Origin: Mayamaea pseudoterrestris
Taxonomy: Eukaryota; Bacillariophyta; Bacillariophyceae; Sellaphorales; Sellaphoraceae
Assembly: GCA_027923505.1 (NCBI GenBank)
Contig: BROI01000006.1
Coordinates: 744,001 to 808,000, forward strand
Direction: 5' to 3'
Length of the DNA: 64,000 bases
Below are positions 10,036 through 21,700 of the stretch, in pieces. The position numbers and the translations under genes were made by a program. Each line of letters begins with the position of its first letter. Positions within the stretch are counted from its first letter, which is position 1. The notes beneath the pieces are model-generated. The model was not told the DNA's origin. It ran no database searches and saw nothing but the letters and a program-made list of their open reading frames with translations.

Positions 10036-10959
10036 ATGATCATGCGGACCCAGATGAAATCTATACTGCTACTTTTCTCACTATATGTCTCATCGACTAA
10101 TGGATTTGTTACGCCGTCGCCAGAAATGTCGCTTGTGGCCAGACATTCCATGAGAAGCTTCGACGCAACTCCTTCCAACAATCGCCGCAACAGAGCTACT
10201 TCTAAATCCTTGGCGGCAACGCTGAAACCAAATCAAGATGACGAATCGCCATCGGTGGCCATTAATCCGTTGTTTGCAACAGTCTGGTTGGGCCTTGTGG
10301 CGTGGTCTTTCACAGTTGCACCTGGGTCGATTGGATCGCCGCAGGATAATGCCATGATACAAGCCATCATCGCTAATCCAGTTTCGCCTGGTATCAATGA
10401 GCTCTACTACACTTTCTTCAACTGTTTCGCAACGATACCAGTCATTTTGGCTTCCATTGCCCTTCCGCAGGGCCAGCGAAAGGGACTGCCGGCGGCGCCG
10501 TTTCTTATCCTGAGCGCCTTTCTCGGATATTTTGCGGCGGGTCCATATCTTGCGCTCCGCGCCAAGCCACGCACCAGTCTTGATGGCGAAATTGTCGGGG
10601 GTTTTACTCGCAACGTGTTGGAAAACAAAGCATTTAGCTGGTTTATTCTGGCATTCACGCTCTATCTGCCAGTGACGGCGCAAGTGTTTCCGGCCTTTCA
10701 GCAAGATCCTTCGGCTCTTTGGAATGGTTTTGTTGAACTGGTCTCTACGAGTCGATTCGCTGCTGTCAGCATGGTTGACATTACCATTTTGTATTTGAGC
10801 GCTGTCGCATTGACGCCGCAGGATTACCAATTGCGCCGACCAAATGCTAGTGACCAAGAGGCGATGAACGTGGCATTGGCGACTGCCGTCCTGCCGATCC
10901 TAGGCAGCGCCCTGTATTGCGCACTGCGGCCAGCATTGCCAGAGACTGATAATGAGTAG
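10036..10959 (+). CDS. unrecognised plastid-targeted multi-pass membrane protein
   Basis: A single exon of 307 residues. The N-terminus is a bipartite diatom plastid signal: a hydrophobic signal peptide (SILLLFSLYVSS) followed by a TNG|FVTPSP junction with Phe at +1, then a Ser/Arg/Asn-rich acid-poor transit region to about residue 60. The mature part has about five hydrophobic segments, around residues 80-95, 131-150, 158-178, 208-226 and 245-262, with a further one near 280-300. Conserved-looking stretches are SPGINELYYTFFNCFATIPV and FLGYFAAGPYLALRAKPR. It resembles uncharacterised thylakoid or envelope proteins of algae and plants, but I cannot name a family. It shares a 242 bp promoter region with PGK. 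Confidence 0.75.
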   Translation: MIMRTQMKSILLLFSLYVSSTNGFVTPSPEMSLVARHSMRSFDATPSNNRRNRATSKSLAATLKPNQDDESPSVAINPLFATVWLGLVAWSFTVAPGSIGSPQDNAMIQAIIANPVSPGINELYYTFFNCFATIPVILASIALPQGQRKGLPAAPFLILSAFLGYFAAGPYLALRAKPRTSLDGEIVGGFTRNVLENKAFSWFILAFTLYLPVTAQVFPAFQQDPSALWNGFVELVSTSRFAAVSMVDITILYLSAVALTPQDYQLRRPNASDQEAMNVALATAVLPILGSALYCALRPALPETDNE

Positions 10960-11174
10960 AGATTTAAGCAGTTTTAATTATTATTATACGATCACGCATA
11001 CTGTTCCAAGCTGCGTGTCATGGTCAAGCAAGTGCCAATCTTTCTGCAAGGTGAGCTCAGTAGCTAATTGATAAACGAGAACAAACCGTTCCGACGTTGC
11101 AAGACAATCAGCAAGTAGTTTTTTACAAAGCAGGCTAAATAGTATTCTTTAATCTAGAATGCATCAATCGCTAC

Positions 11175-11423
11175 TTAGTCAACCTTCTTTCGGTAGCTGC
11201 ATCCCTCTGTCAGTCGGGCCTTTCCGCCGGTTGGCTCGCATAAATGAATATTGCAGTTACCGCACATGACAACCGTCTGTGCGTGAGAAAAGACAGTGGT
11301 AATTTGAAAGCAGCCAGGGCATTTAATGTCCATGAAATACGAGTTTGGGGATTGCACCAACCGCTTCAATTTGTGGGTGTGGAGCTCCAACTCTGGACTG
11401 GGGTGGAGTAGATCGTGCGGCAT
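11175..11423 (-). CDS. RPS27: 40S ribosomal protein S27 (eS27)
   Basis: This is an 82-residue protein, close to the usual 82-86. The hallmark HPSPE near the N-terminus, [34 protein letters not shown] and [17 protein letters not shown] match eS27 nearly end to end. The zinc ribbon is C35-x2-C38-x15-C54-x2-C57. It is a structural component of the small cytosolic ribosomal subunit. No intron is needed. It is convergent with the plastid membrane protein gene (215 bp apart). Confidence 0.97.
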   Translation of the reverse strand: MPHDLLHPSPELELHTHKLKRLVQSPNSYFMDIKCPGCFQITTVFSHAQTVVMCGNCNIHLCEPTGGKARLTEGCSYRKKVD

Positions 11424-12020
11424 GATGTTAATATTTTAAAGTCTGATAAAGGGGGAAGGAATAATTAAGCATGAGTATTCGCTTTATTGTTCACAGAATG
11501 ATCATCTAGGAATCGTTTGCAACATAAAGCCTGGTCACGGAGGAGGGACACTGGCGCGGCAGCGCGGAGTGATTGATAAAAATACATTTCGAGCCTCCTT
11601 GCTCTACCGCGCCTGCATCATTTATTTTCGCTGAACTAGCGACAGCTATTAACATGGCCAACCTACAGAGTTGAAAGACAGGGATTACGTACAAGGACAA
11701 AGAACAGACGCGACTGATGTGAATGGAGCGAGGAGCTGAGCCGCGCCGCGCGCGGTGTGAAGCAGTTTAGTAAGGCGGTAAGCTCGAACCCGGTACGACA
11801 TGGAGCTATCTGGCTGTGACGGTAAAAGGAACGAAGCGTTTACTGTTGAATAGCAAACGTATGATGCAAACGCAATTTCTTAAAGACTTTTATACTCTAG
11901 GAGTGATATTAGCAATACGGGATTGAGCGTCGATGACAGCGCTTACGTACGAATGTTAGCGGTTCAAGTACAGTACAGTACTACTGAACGTTCGAGCAGT
12001 GTAAATCGGCAAGTTCATTG
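11424..12020. other. intergenic: eS27 promoter side and trigger factor 3' flank
   Basis: This 597 bp gap shows no supported gene. A short frame at 11506-11700 (minus) has no family signal. A small palindromic stretch GTACAGTACAGTAC lies near 11968-11981. Confidence 0.5.
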
Positions 12021-13983
12021 TTACAATTTATCTAGCGAGCCCAAATCTTTCAAAACTTGGTATGCCCTCTCCTCCACGGTCATGGCTGCATAACGCGCTT
12101 GCCGCGCCGCTTCATCTTCTTCTGCCGCTTCAGCGACCGGAGCTGGAGCTGGCACTTCGTCGACTGGCTCACTCGCCACAGGTTCGGCTTCTTCAACTGG
12201 CGCAGCAGCAGTTTCTTCCGCTACAATGTCAATTGTATCATCGGCAAGTGCCTCAACGTCGACATCTGCTCCTAGTAGTTCCTTCTCTCTCTTCAGCGAG
12301 TCTTCTGCAATTTGCTTCATCAAATTTTCGTCAAACTGCTCCTCGTCCTTGTAGTCAACCTCGAGCTCGGCTCTTTCCGCTAACCACTCCATGACAGCTT
12401 GACGCTGAAGAGTCGTTTCAACCTTGGCACGAATCATCTTTTCATCGCCTATATCTTCCTTTTGTGCGGCAGCATCCTTTCTAATCGATTCTAGCTGCTC
12501 TTCCACTTGATAGGCGGGAATGTTAATGTTTTCTAAACGAGCAATCTCGTCGGTGGCCATGGAAATCTTAAAGTCACGCTCAATGCCTGGTTTGACAATG
12601 TTCTTGTACTTTAAAAAGTTCTCTGGCGTAATTTGACTCTTGAGAACCTCGTCATCAACTCCATTGGCCCTCATGTCTGCCATCATGACTGCGTATTTTT
12701 CGCGCGCTTGGTTGGTGACCAATGTGTCCGGCACGTCAACGTCAAAAACTTCCGCCAATGCTTCTCCCAATGCCTTGTTACGTTCTGGGACAAATTCTTT
12801 GGCGTCTTCAGCGTCGATTGCCTTTCGAAGTTCATCCATGAGTCCATCCGCCGTCAAGCCGGCGCGCACCTGATTGGCAAAATCGTCCGTCACGTCGGGT
12901 ACCATGCGCTTGGAGGCTTCCAACACCTTGACGTCGAAAATGGCAGGTTTGCCGGCCAAAGTTTTATCGCGAAGTTTCTGTACGCAGTTAATGCAGCGGA
13001 TAACAAGTGTCAGTCGTTAGATGGCTTTGCCACTTTGACGACGAAGGCCTCTCTCGACGATCCACAGCATCACAGATAATACTCACTTCCGGAAACGAAA
13101 CCTTGACAGTCACCGTATCTCCCACCTTGGCACCAATCAAACCATCGACAAGTCCCTCCATGTACCGTCCTGGTCCCAAGATGACTTCGACGCGATCACC
13201 GGAGGCGGCATTCGGGAGTGGATCTCCCTTGGTGCCATCCGCCGTGGCCATGTAGCCGTCCATTTGCACGACGCAAGCGTCGCCAAGTTGGAGTGCGTGG
13301 TTAACATCGTCAATGGTTTCCAGAGTCGCGTATCGCTCCTTCAAATCGTTCAAGGCGCGGTCGAGTCGCTCCTGATTGAATGGTTTGCGCGTGTATTTTG
13401 CCTTGAGGCCAACGTAGGGTTTTTCATCATTTGTTTTGCTCGTCGCCCACTTGATGTCGGGCCAAACGTCACACTTGACTTGCAACTCGATCGGTTCACC
13501 AGGTACATAGGTTTCGGCAATTTCCTCCGCCGGTTTGACAAGAGTAGCCTGTCCAATTGGATCAAGCGACTGCTCCTTGAGTGTTGGTTCAACAAGTTGA
13601 GCAATCAAATCTTGAATGGCTTGCACTTTGAGGGCATTTCTGCCTCCCTTTGCCGACATGACTTGCTCCAGCACTTTGGGTGGAATCTTACTGCCCTTGC
13701 GAAAGCCTGGAATGCTGAGTGTTTTGGAAAGTTCGTTGGCCACCTTGTCGTAGGCGGCTTGTGTGGCTTTGCCAGGAACGGCAATGTTAACTTCGACGGC
13801 AGAATTTTCCAACCTCTTGACAACAACAGATGTTTCCGATGATGAAGCCGGGGATGACTGAAGCGGAACATTTAGAAATGCTCGTCGTTGCTGCCTTTGC
13901 GAAAGGTGCAACGGAACGGTGAAGGCGTCCGACCATGGGAGCAGATGGAGTGCGACTAAAGACGTCGCGGAAAGTAGTTTCAT
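12021..13983 (-). CDS. tig: plastid trigger factor (ribosome-associated chaperone/PPIase), two exons
   Basis: Exon 1 is 13087-13983, the intron is 12978-13086 (GTGAGT...ACAG, 109 bp, phase 0) and exon 2 is 12021-12977, giving 617 residues. The N-terminus is a signal peptide (MKLLSATSLVALHLLPWSDA) with an A|FTVP junction, the diatom plastid-import signature. The ribosome-binding domain carries IPGFRKGSKIPPKVLEQ, equivalent to the bacterial trigger factor signature. The FKBP-like PPIase domain contains GDRVEVILGPGRYMEGLVDG and the VGDTVTVKVSFPE strand, continuing in exon 2 with GKPAIFDVKVLEASKR. The helical chaperone arm runs to about residue 520. It should help fold nascent chains on plastid ribosomes. 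The last 90 or so residues are a Glu/Ala/Pro-rich acidic tail not found in bacterial proteins, ending VEERAYQVLKDLGSLDKL. Confidence 0.93.
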
Positions 13984-14305
13984 GATATGTTTTGCTACTT
14001 CCAGTTAAAGAGATATCTGGGATCCTGAGCACAGTAGAATGCTTGGTGAAGGTATCAATTTCCTTGTTTCTTGGAGAATGAAGTTTGATTTGATGGCAGG
14101 TTCCAGATCTCGTTTTGATGGCTGTCGCTGTCACGGACGCACGCAAATGTCGCAGAGGCTTTCCCAAGAACCGCTGCGACGTGACATTCGTTTCTCATGG
14201 CGCGCGCGACCGCGCCATGGCCATGCAAGTCCAATTCCATTTTCGGTTCGTCCATCTTAATTTTTGATAGCACGACCAAGCAAACAAACACAAGCAACTG
14301 CCATC
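13984..14305. promoter_or_regulatory. bidirectional promoter region between trigger factor and TXNDC9 genes
   Basis: The 322 bp gap separates two divergent starts. It contains CGCGCGCGACCGCGCC-like GC-rich sequence near 14200-14215. Nothing coding is supported. Confidence 0.4.
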
Positions 14306-15357
14306 ATGCCATCTTCGTATCAGCAAACTGCGGGACCGAGTAAGGCTACCAAGTTTGTCAACTCGAATCCGCTGGATCCAATGCTGCGACCCTTCAGCAT
14401 CAGCAATGCAAGTAATGTACTTTCGAAGAAAAGGAGAATGATAATGCCATAATCTAACATACTTTAAACGTTATCTTTAATATTAAGGACGACCATGACT
14501 TGCAAGCCTCCGAGTTGGCGGACAAGGTCAACCAGCGACTTGAAAATGATCGAAGGACTGCGCCGCGAAACGTTGCGCCAATGGTGAATTCATCAGCTGC
14601 AGGAGACAATGCGTATCAACAACCCGTTGCTTCAGCAGCAGCAGCAGCAGCAGCAGCAGCATCACTACAGCAAAAGACTCCAAATTTAAAGTGCGAGGCG
14701 CCGCGCCAAGTAAAAACGAAACAGTCAAACCACGAACATGACAGCGACAACAACAGCGACGACGATTCCTGGCTCGACGACGACGACAACCAAGACGACC
14801 CCGTGTTAGAAGCCATTCGCCAACGCCGATTGCGCGAGCTCCAATCGCAGCACGACCAGCGCATCGCAAACATTGCCAAGGGCCACGGCGAGTTGCGCAT
14901 CATTGCGCAGGACGACTTTATACCCGAGTGCACAAGCAGCAGTTCCGAGTACGTGGTGGTGCACTTTTGTCACGACGAGTACCAGCGCTGCCACATTTTG
15001 AACCATCACTTGAAGCTTTTGGCGCCGCTGCACGTGGAGTGCAAGTTTCTGCAACTCAACGCAACCAAGGCGCCATTCTTTGTCACCAAGCTGAACGTGC
15101 GCACGCTGCCAACGTTGATTGTCTTTCGGCATGGTCAGGTGGTGGATCGCATGACTGGTTTCGACAAGATTGTAGCGAGTGACAACAAGGCTGACGTGGA
15201 TGACTGGAAGACGAGTCGTTTGCAGGAATGGTTGGCCTCGACGGGTGCCATTAACTATACTTCGCCAATGAAGGAGCATGACGAAGGCGGCGACCGAGTT
15301 GGTTATCGATCACGGATCTACCGAGGTACTGGTGAAAGTATTGACGATGACTGCTAA
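14306..15357 (+). CDS. TXNDC9: TXNDC9/phosducin-like thioredoxin-fold protein, two exons
   Basis: Exon 1 is 14306-14416, the intron is 14417-14487 (71 bp, GTACTT...TAAG, phase 0) and exon 2 is 14488-15357, giving 326 residues. The N-terminal part includes a GCA-encoded run of Ala and an Asp-rich stretch (NNSDDDSWLDDDDNQDD). The C-terminal domain matches the TXNDC9/PLP3 group: a helix with EAIRQRRLRELQ, GHGELRIIAQDDF, VVVHFCHDEYQRCHILNHH, FLQLNATKAPFFVTKLNVRT, LPTLIVFRHGQVVDRMTGF and a terminal INYTSPM. The thioredoxin CxxC site is absent, as is normal for the family. Members act as co-factors of the CCT chaperonin in tubulin and actin folding in the cytosol. The exact subgroup is less certain than the family. 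Confidence 0.87.
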
Positions 15358-15740
15358 CTGAGTGCTGCGGTTGTTTCCCCAGTGCCAATGAACCTTGTCA
15401 TGCGACGCTGAGACAATGATTCTTTGCCTTCGTAGTATCAACTACGTATGAGACTCTTTAAAATAACTATAGCTTAATGCGATAGCTCAAAGAGATGCTA
15501 ATCATCGCTACTTTAACTGTAAATAGTACTCAAACCATACTTCTACCACAATTTCATTTGCGGCTTCGACGAGCAAACGGAAGCTGAAAATCGCTCCGGT
15601 ACTCGTCCGTCCATCGTTTGGTCTGCGCGAGGCAGCAAGGTTCGCCATGGCGATCTGCGGCATCATCATCAAGCATATACTGTGTATCTTCCTTTCGCTG
15701 ATCTGTTACGCACTTGAATCTAACCAAACGACAATCCGCC
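15358..15740. other. intergenic upstream of BEACH gene
   Basis: A 383 bp gap. The BEACH frame is open from a TTG at 15714, but the first ATG is at 15741 and is preferred. Nothing else is supported. Confidence 0.5.
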
Positions 15741-18700
15741 ATGTCAATCCGCGTCGAACGGCCTTTGTCAAACACTAGCAACGAAGACGATGCACAAAAT
15801 CATCAGCAACAGCAGCAACAGCAGCAAACAATGCAAAGTCAATTAACGCCTCCGCAAATAATTTCGCAAGCATGCCAGCGACTCTTAGATCCATCGCAAG
15901 GTCGCTCGCGGCGCATCGAAACGTGCGAGTCGCTCGCGCAAATGAGCTCGCAGGTTGACGCCTACTTGACCTTTGGGGGTGTTGCGCAGGCGCGCGGCCC
16001 GCCACTGGATTGGAGCTTGTTTCGCAAGGCGTACAGTGTCGTCATGTGGATGCGACCAAACGTATTAGCGGAGGCGAGTACTACTACTAGTGATGGTAGC
16101 AGCAGCAGCAGCAGCAGCAAGCTGGCCTACGATCGAAGCCCATCCATGGAACGATGCTTGTATCGCTTCGCCACGGAACCAAGGAAGGAAAGCAACAGCA
16201 GCAGCAACTTTACGCAGCAATCCAAGTCCAGTGGCGTTGTCGTTCACACGTCTCCCTGGACGCTTGTCAAAAATATTGAATCGAATCAAGGCGAAGACTC
16301 GAATTGTCAATTCGCCGAAACGATTCTCACCGCCATGACGCTGCCGTGCCTGGAAACACTCACCAACTCCAACAGTAACACGCCAAGCTCGCGCCGCGTC
16401 TCCTATCCACTGCGAATGCGCGTCGGACAATGGCACTTGGTGTGCCTTTCGCACGTTTGTCCCTATCTAAAGCGGCCGCAGTGGAGCGTGACGGTAGATG
16501 GAAGTGTGCTGTTTAGCAGTGAACTGGACTATCCGACACTTTCGACGGCCTCCAAGCTGAGTACCAATAGTGAAGCGTCCATGATGCAAAGTCATGTGTA
16601 CTTTCAAAATATATGTGCGGGTGGAATCTTGTGTGAACATGATAATGGTGTGACGACGACGGCGGCGACAAGTTTCAACACGTCAATCAGCAATTTTGAC
16701 GACTCGTTACGCAACGTAAAATCCACCATTAGACCATTTTCACTGGACGTTTCGGGTCTTGGCGTATACCCCGACGCCATTTCGCCCAACGTACTGGCAG
16801 TCGTTGCCGCATCGACGAGAGGCAGCTGCCTGACATCCTTTGGCATGATTCCCTGCATTCCGCCCGTGGCAAACTGGAGCAAGGGATCCAGTGCCAGTGA
16901 AGGCTTGCCAAAGGTGGGCATTCCACTCATGGTGCATGCGACGTGTCTTGACATTCAGAAACTATCGGATCGGTTGGTCTTTGGCGTTTCGGCGAATGAG
17001 AGTTATGTTGTTGGTTGTGACGAAAAGACAGTGAGCTCGTGCGGGAATGAAGGTGGGAACGGAAACGACAATTCACATGGTGACTCGCAGCAGCCACACC
17101 AGCGCATCATTTTGACCATGTCCCCGCAACCTGGATCCATGTCGGACACGCCTCGCGTTGGTCTGGTTCAGCCAGGACAGCCAGTGCGCATGGACAAGGA
17201 TGACTTGCCGTCGCTGTACGTGACTGGCAATTGCACGCTGACTCGATCAATGGATGCCTTTCGACGAGTATTTGGTAACGATGGTGGTGGTGCCAAAAAT
17301 GTGGAGCTTGCCACAACCATGGCTCCCTGGTCCGTCGCGCTGCAGGATCAAGGCTTGATTTCGGCTGTTGTCTTGCCATTCTTCTTGGCGCTCACACCGC
17401 CAGGGAAAATATATGGAGCGCAAGAGAGTCTCTACCTTGATTCCATACGGCAATTGCACGACTTGTATTCGGACAATGGGTTTTACGCGGCGAAACTCAT
17501 TCATTTACTGTGCACCGTCATTGAGACTGGCGGCGCCCGCGTGCAGGAGGAGGTGCTGCAGAGCGGATGCATTCACATTTTGGCGTCGAGCTTGCGTTTA
17601 TCCTTGGTGCGGGCGAATCGCGTCAATTTCTTTTCATCGTTGCCGCAGCAGCGGCCCAAGGACTTGGCGGATGTTGTCAAGCGATTGAAGCGAATTGATG
17701 ATGATGGTGCATTCGAAGTTCGTGGAAGCAACATGATGATTTCTCCGCGGCATGTCCCGGTTTTGATTGTCGAAGCTTGTGAGCGGCTCGTTGACGTTTG
17801 TTGCGGCCCTGCTGCGTCGAGCATTGAATTGTTGTCCCCGGCGGATCGCGTCGTTCGAACGTCGGATTTGGCGCTCACGGCACTGTTCACGTTTGCGCTG
17901 GACTTTGACTTGTGGGGCGTTGACGCCAAGGCAGCGGGAAGGTTGTTCAAGTCCGTCGCCGATCGTTACGGTGACTTTTGCATCACCTACGGCTACATTA
18001 TTCGAAGTCAAGTTTCGGTACAATATATATTGGATGTTATTCGTGTTCAGTATGACCCACAGCCTACATCTTCTGAATCGGAGGAGATTGGCTTGCATCT
18101 TTGCCGGCTTCTCACCGCCATGCTTCTTGCGTCGCTGTCTAATCGACGTTCGGTTACTCAAGCGGAGCATGATGTGTCTGCCTGCATTCGAGCACTCACT
18201 GGGGCTCCACTTGGCAGTCTCATGGCCCATATTATTTTGAATGCTTTGGTGGAAGTCCTTGTCTTTTGCGATGTGCTTCCCTCGGAAGTTGCAATATTCT
18301 TTACTAATCATGGTACCAGCGATGAACATAAAATGCAAGTGGCGGCACGCATGGGTCGCAACGTACTGATGTCGGCGTTCTTGGATGTTGTGGGGCCCAT
18401 TGTTCTTTCTCGAACAGTTTTCGCGGGCGACTTTGTGCAAAAAGTTAAAACGCAAGATGGAGTATCTTCTGATGGCTCGTCTGGCTCGCTCTGTTGGCAA
18501 AGTCATTGGCGGGTATCCCTTTTACTATACTCATGGATTGCTTCAATTGCTGGCTCCGAGGGATTCGAAGCTGCTATTTCGACAGGACAACTTCTTCTTG
18601 CGTCTGGTTACGCAGGCTCGTTGACGGGGGCAATGGATGATGTAGAGAATGATCTGGTCTCTGCATTATTTCTTCCGTCGCCAGCGGTTGCTCAGATCAT

Positions 18701-21700
18701 TGGCTTTGCTCTGCGGAGTAATTGGAGTTATCAAGAGATGCTAGCTGATCGCTGCCGCATCATGGTTCCGTTATTACCTGGGATGGTCACCTCCTTACTC
18801 CCTCGGATTTTGTTCGGGGATGCCGATGTTGCCGATCGCGCGCTGCAGATTTTGTCAAACCTGCTGATATCCGTTGGAGCTGCCCTTCAGCGAGTCTATG
18901 GAGGAATAAATATTTGCGCTGGCTCGTCGGCCGATTCTAGGGAAAAGACATCGGAGGTTGTCAAGTCTATGAAAATTTTGGCGCCGCACCTCTTTATCGT
19001 GGCTTTGCTTCTGGAAAACTTGGCGACTGTTAAGTTAAGCGATGATACCGAACGATGGGAGGGGATCATACTGCCGAATTTTTGCGATGGTGGCGATTGC
19101 GCGGACTGGAGCACTGATGGTAACAATTCGCTCTCATCATTCGAGAATGTGCTAAACAGACTCCCTGCTGAAGAAACAGGACGGATTGACGGGTCGACAG
19201 TATCGACTCTTCGTTTAATTGCTGATAGCGTTCTGATGACTTGTGCAGCACTTGTAAATGTGTCTTTTAGCTATGGCGGAGCCGGTGCAGCTGATTCATT
19301 GTGGGACGTGATTATGGAACACATCGACGATTTCATCATCCATTGCTCAGTTGGTGATCTGGATACTGGTGGTGTCTTTAAAGCTGAGACTAAATCGACA
19401 GCAATAAAGGGACTATGTCGACTTGTCACATACATTTTAAAACGTTCTTTGAAGCGTGAAGGTCAATGGGACATGTGGAGCTATGAACAGGCGTCAGCTG
19501 TGTCGACGTTATGCGGTAAGGTCGACGAGACCGGGTTGCTTCGCCAGGCTATGGGCACGTCTTTAGGTGGTAAGTCGTCTTTTAGCGACGACCAGGTTTC
19601 CTTAACGTTTGCCTTTCTTGACGTCTTAGCCTATGGGCGTGACATGACTGGGTGGTGTCAATTGGAGACCCTTCCAACGATAATGAATTCAAGCGGAACC
19701 GGACTTGCTCATCATCCTTCGACTGCATCCAAGCTGATGCTTCCTGTGCTTCAGACTTGTATTCGCACCTTGTTAATGAGTTTGGACATAATTGATCCTA
19801 AACACACTGTTGCTCTGTCAAACGCGAGGAACTCAGTTGAACCACGGGACGAGTATGTCACTGTGCACGAGAAAGTTACACTGGTGCATGACATTGCAGC
19901 AGAGGAGTTGGACTTGACCTTGACAGCTGCAATCGTCGGCTTAGCGTTCCCTGCAGCTTGCGACATTGCGCTCTGCGCCCTCGCAGCTCTCCAGAGGGCG
20001 CGTTCTGTCCAGGATAGCTCGAACGTGGGTGGCTCCGTGCTCGATCGTTTATACATGAAAGTCGTCGATGAGCTACGGGTGCGATTTGAATGTGAAGGAC
20101 AACTTAAAGAAAAAGCGCTTTTTGATTGCCATGACGAGCATCATGATGATATATTGCATAGGTATGCAAGGGACGATTCGGAGGCAGTTGAGAGATTGAT
20201 CTTGGGGAATGCTTACGAAGGCGAGAGAGGGATTGAACAACAGCTTATACGCCCGGATGTATTGCATGCCGCGCTAGATGAGTTCAGTCGACTTGGCAAT
20301 GATAGTTTAGACGTCAAAAAGGACAATTCGGCGCTTCGTGCTTGTGTCATCGCATGGGCGGCGAAAAGTCGAGCTAGGGAGATAGATCCGCTAACTAATC
20401 TTTTCGAATCAAAGCTGCATGCTGGCGACATTCGCATTGATAATGTTCCGGATACTATGGCAACGAGGCCATTTGCGACGACTGTGCCTCCGGTTGCGTC
20501 CGACACAGCAGCCGATGCTGTAAGTAATTTCTTTGAATGTGCAGCGACAGAAAAGTTTCGATTGGGCGAGATTTCAAACCGCTTCCTGCCGGATCAGCGC
20601 TACAATCGACTGTCATATACTCAGCGGTATTGTTGGGCAAGGCATATGGAGCTCTCGTATACAGTGGATGATCAACTTTGGGAAAGGAGCGTTCCGGACG
20701 GTAACCGAGACGTAAGATCCCGCATTCCCACAGTTCCATGTTGCCCGGAATTCCGGCGGTTCGTCCCTAGTTTTCTGGATCATTATGCAGATACGAAGAG
20801 CGAGCCAATCGACGAGACAAAAGCCACACTCGAGGATAAGCGAACTTCGCTTCTAGCTGATATGGACGCTTTTACAAAAAATCTTCTAGAAACTGGCACT
20901 CTCGCAATTGTGGATATTACTAAGAATGAAATTCCCGACGAGGAAGACGAACTCGAGCTTTCAGTACAAGCGGCTCACGCGCCGGCGCTTGATTTTGATG
21001 ACGAAGATGCCGAATATCTTCCACGCAGTGACTCCATGAACTCAGAAGAAGTTGGGGAATTGGCACCACCGCCGGATGACAAAACGATCATGGACACGGA
21101 ACCATATTTGGGAAGTACCGGCTCAGCCAAGACTCTTTCACTCATCAGCAACAGTGCTTTTTCTACGCCCCCTGACAATTCATCATCGAGCCTACACCTA
21201 ATGCCTTCTAACGCCGGCGGCATTGAACATCACATGGGTGATTGTTTGCATGTCCGAGCGGAAGGTAGTCGAGTCTGTAGTTTATTGCTGACGAGCTCGC
21301 ATCTCATCCTGGAGTATGAGGCTGATCATGATGGATTCTACGAGGGAGAGTTCTTGGCTGCCAAAGAAGATGCACAGAGAGAGCAGACTCTCAGAGATGC
21401 TGGGGAGTTTCATGACAACGATCCGGAGTGGCTATATCAGCATCGGGTCGAATTAAAACGAAGGGAAGCTGCACGTTTGCGGCCGCAATCGATTCGATGG
21501 AATTTGTCAGAAGTTTCTCACATATATCTGAGACGATATCGCTTACGCGATTCGTCCCTAGAAATATTTTTCATGTAAGTTTATGCGCATACTACTTGCT
21601 TCGTGACCGTTACTCATATAATGCCCATGCATCAACAGACCGTCCGGCGGGGCTTCATTCGGTGGGACGGGTGCATTCAGCGCCTCCTTATCACTATTTT

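Noticed and set aside
10090-10857. 255-codon antisense frame
   Set aside because: Opposite the plastid membrane protein gene, no family signal, Arg/Gln-rich as expected for a reverse reading.
13264-13842. 192-codon plus-strand frame
   Set aside because: Shadow of trigger factor exon 1.
15714-15740. Upstream TTG extension of the BEACH protein
   Set aside because: No reason to use a non-ATG start; the first ATG at 15741 follows at once. The same reasoning applied to PGK (9811), MAF1 (62901) and the small acidic protein (59942).
17634-18506. 290-codon antisense frame
   Set aside because: Lies inside the BEACH gene exon 1, which has strong family evidence on the other strand.
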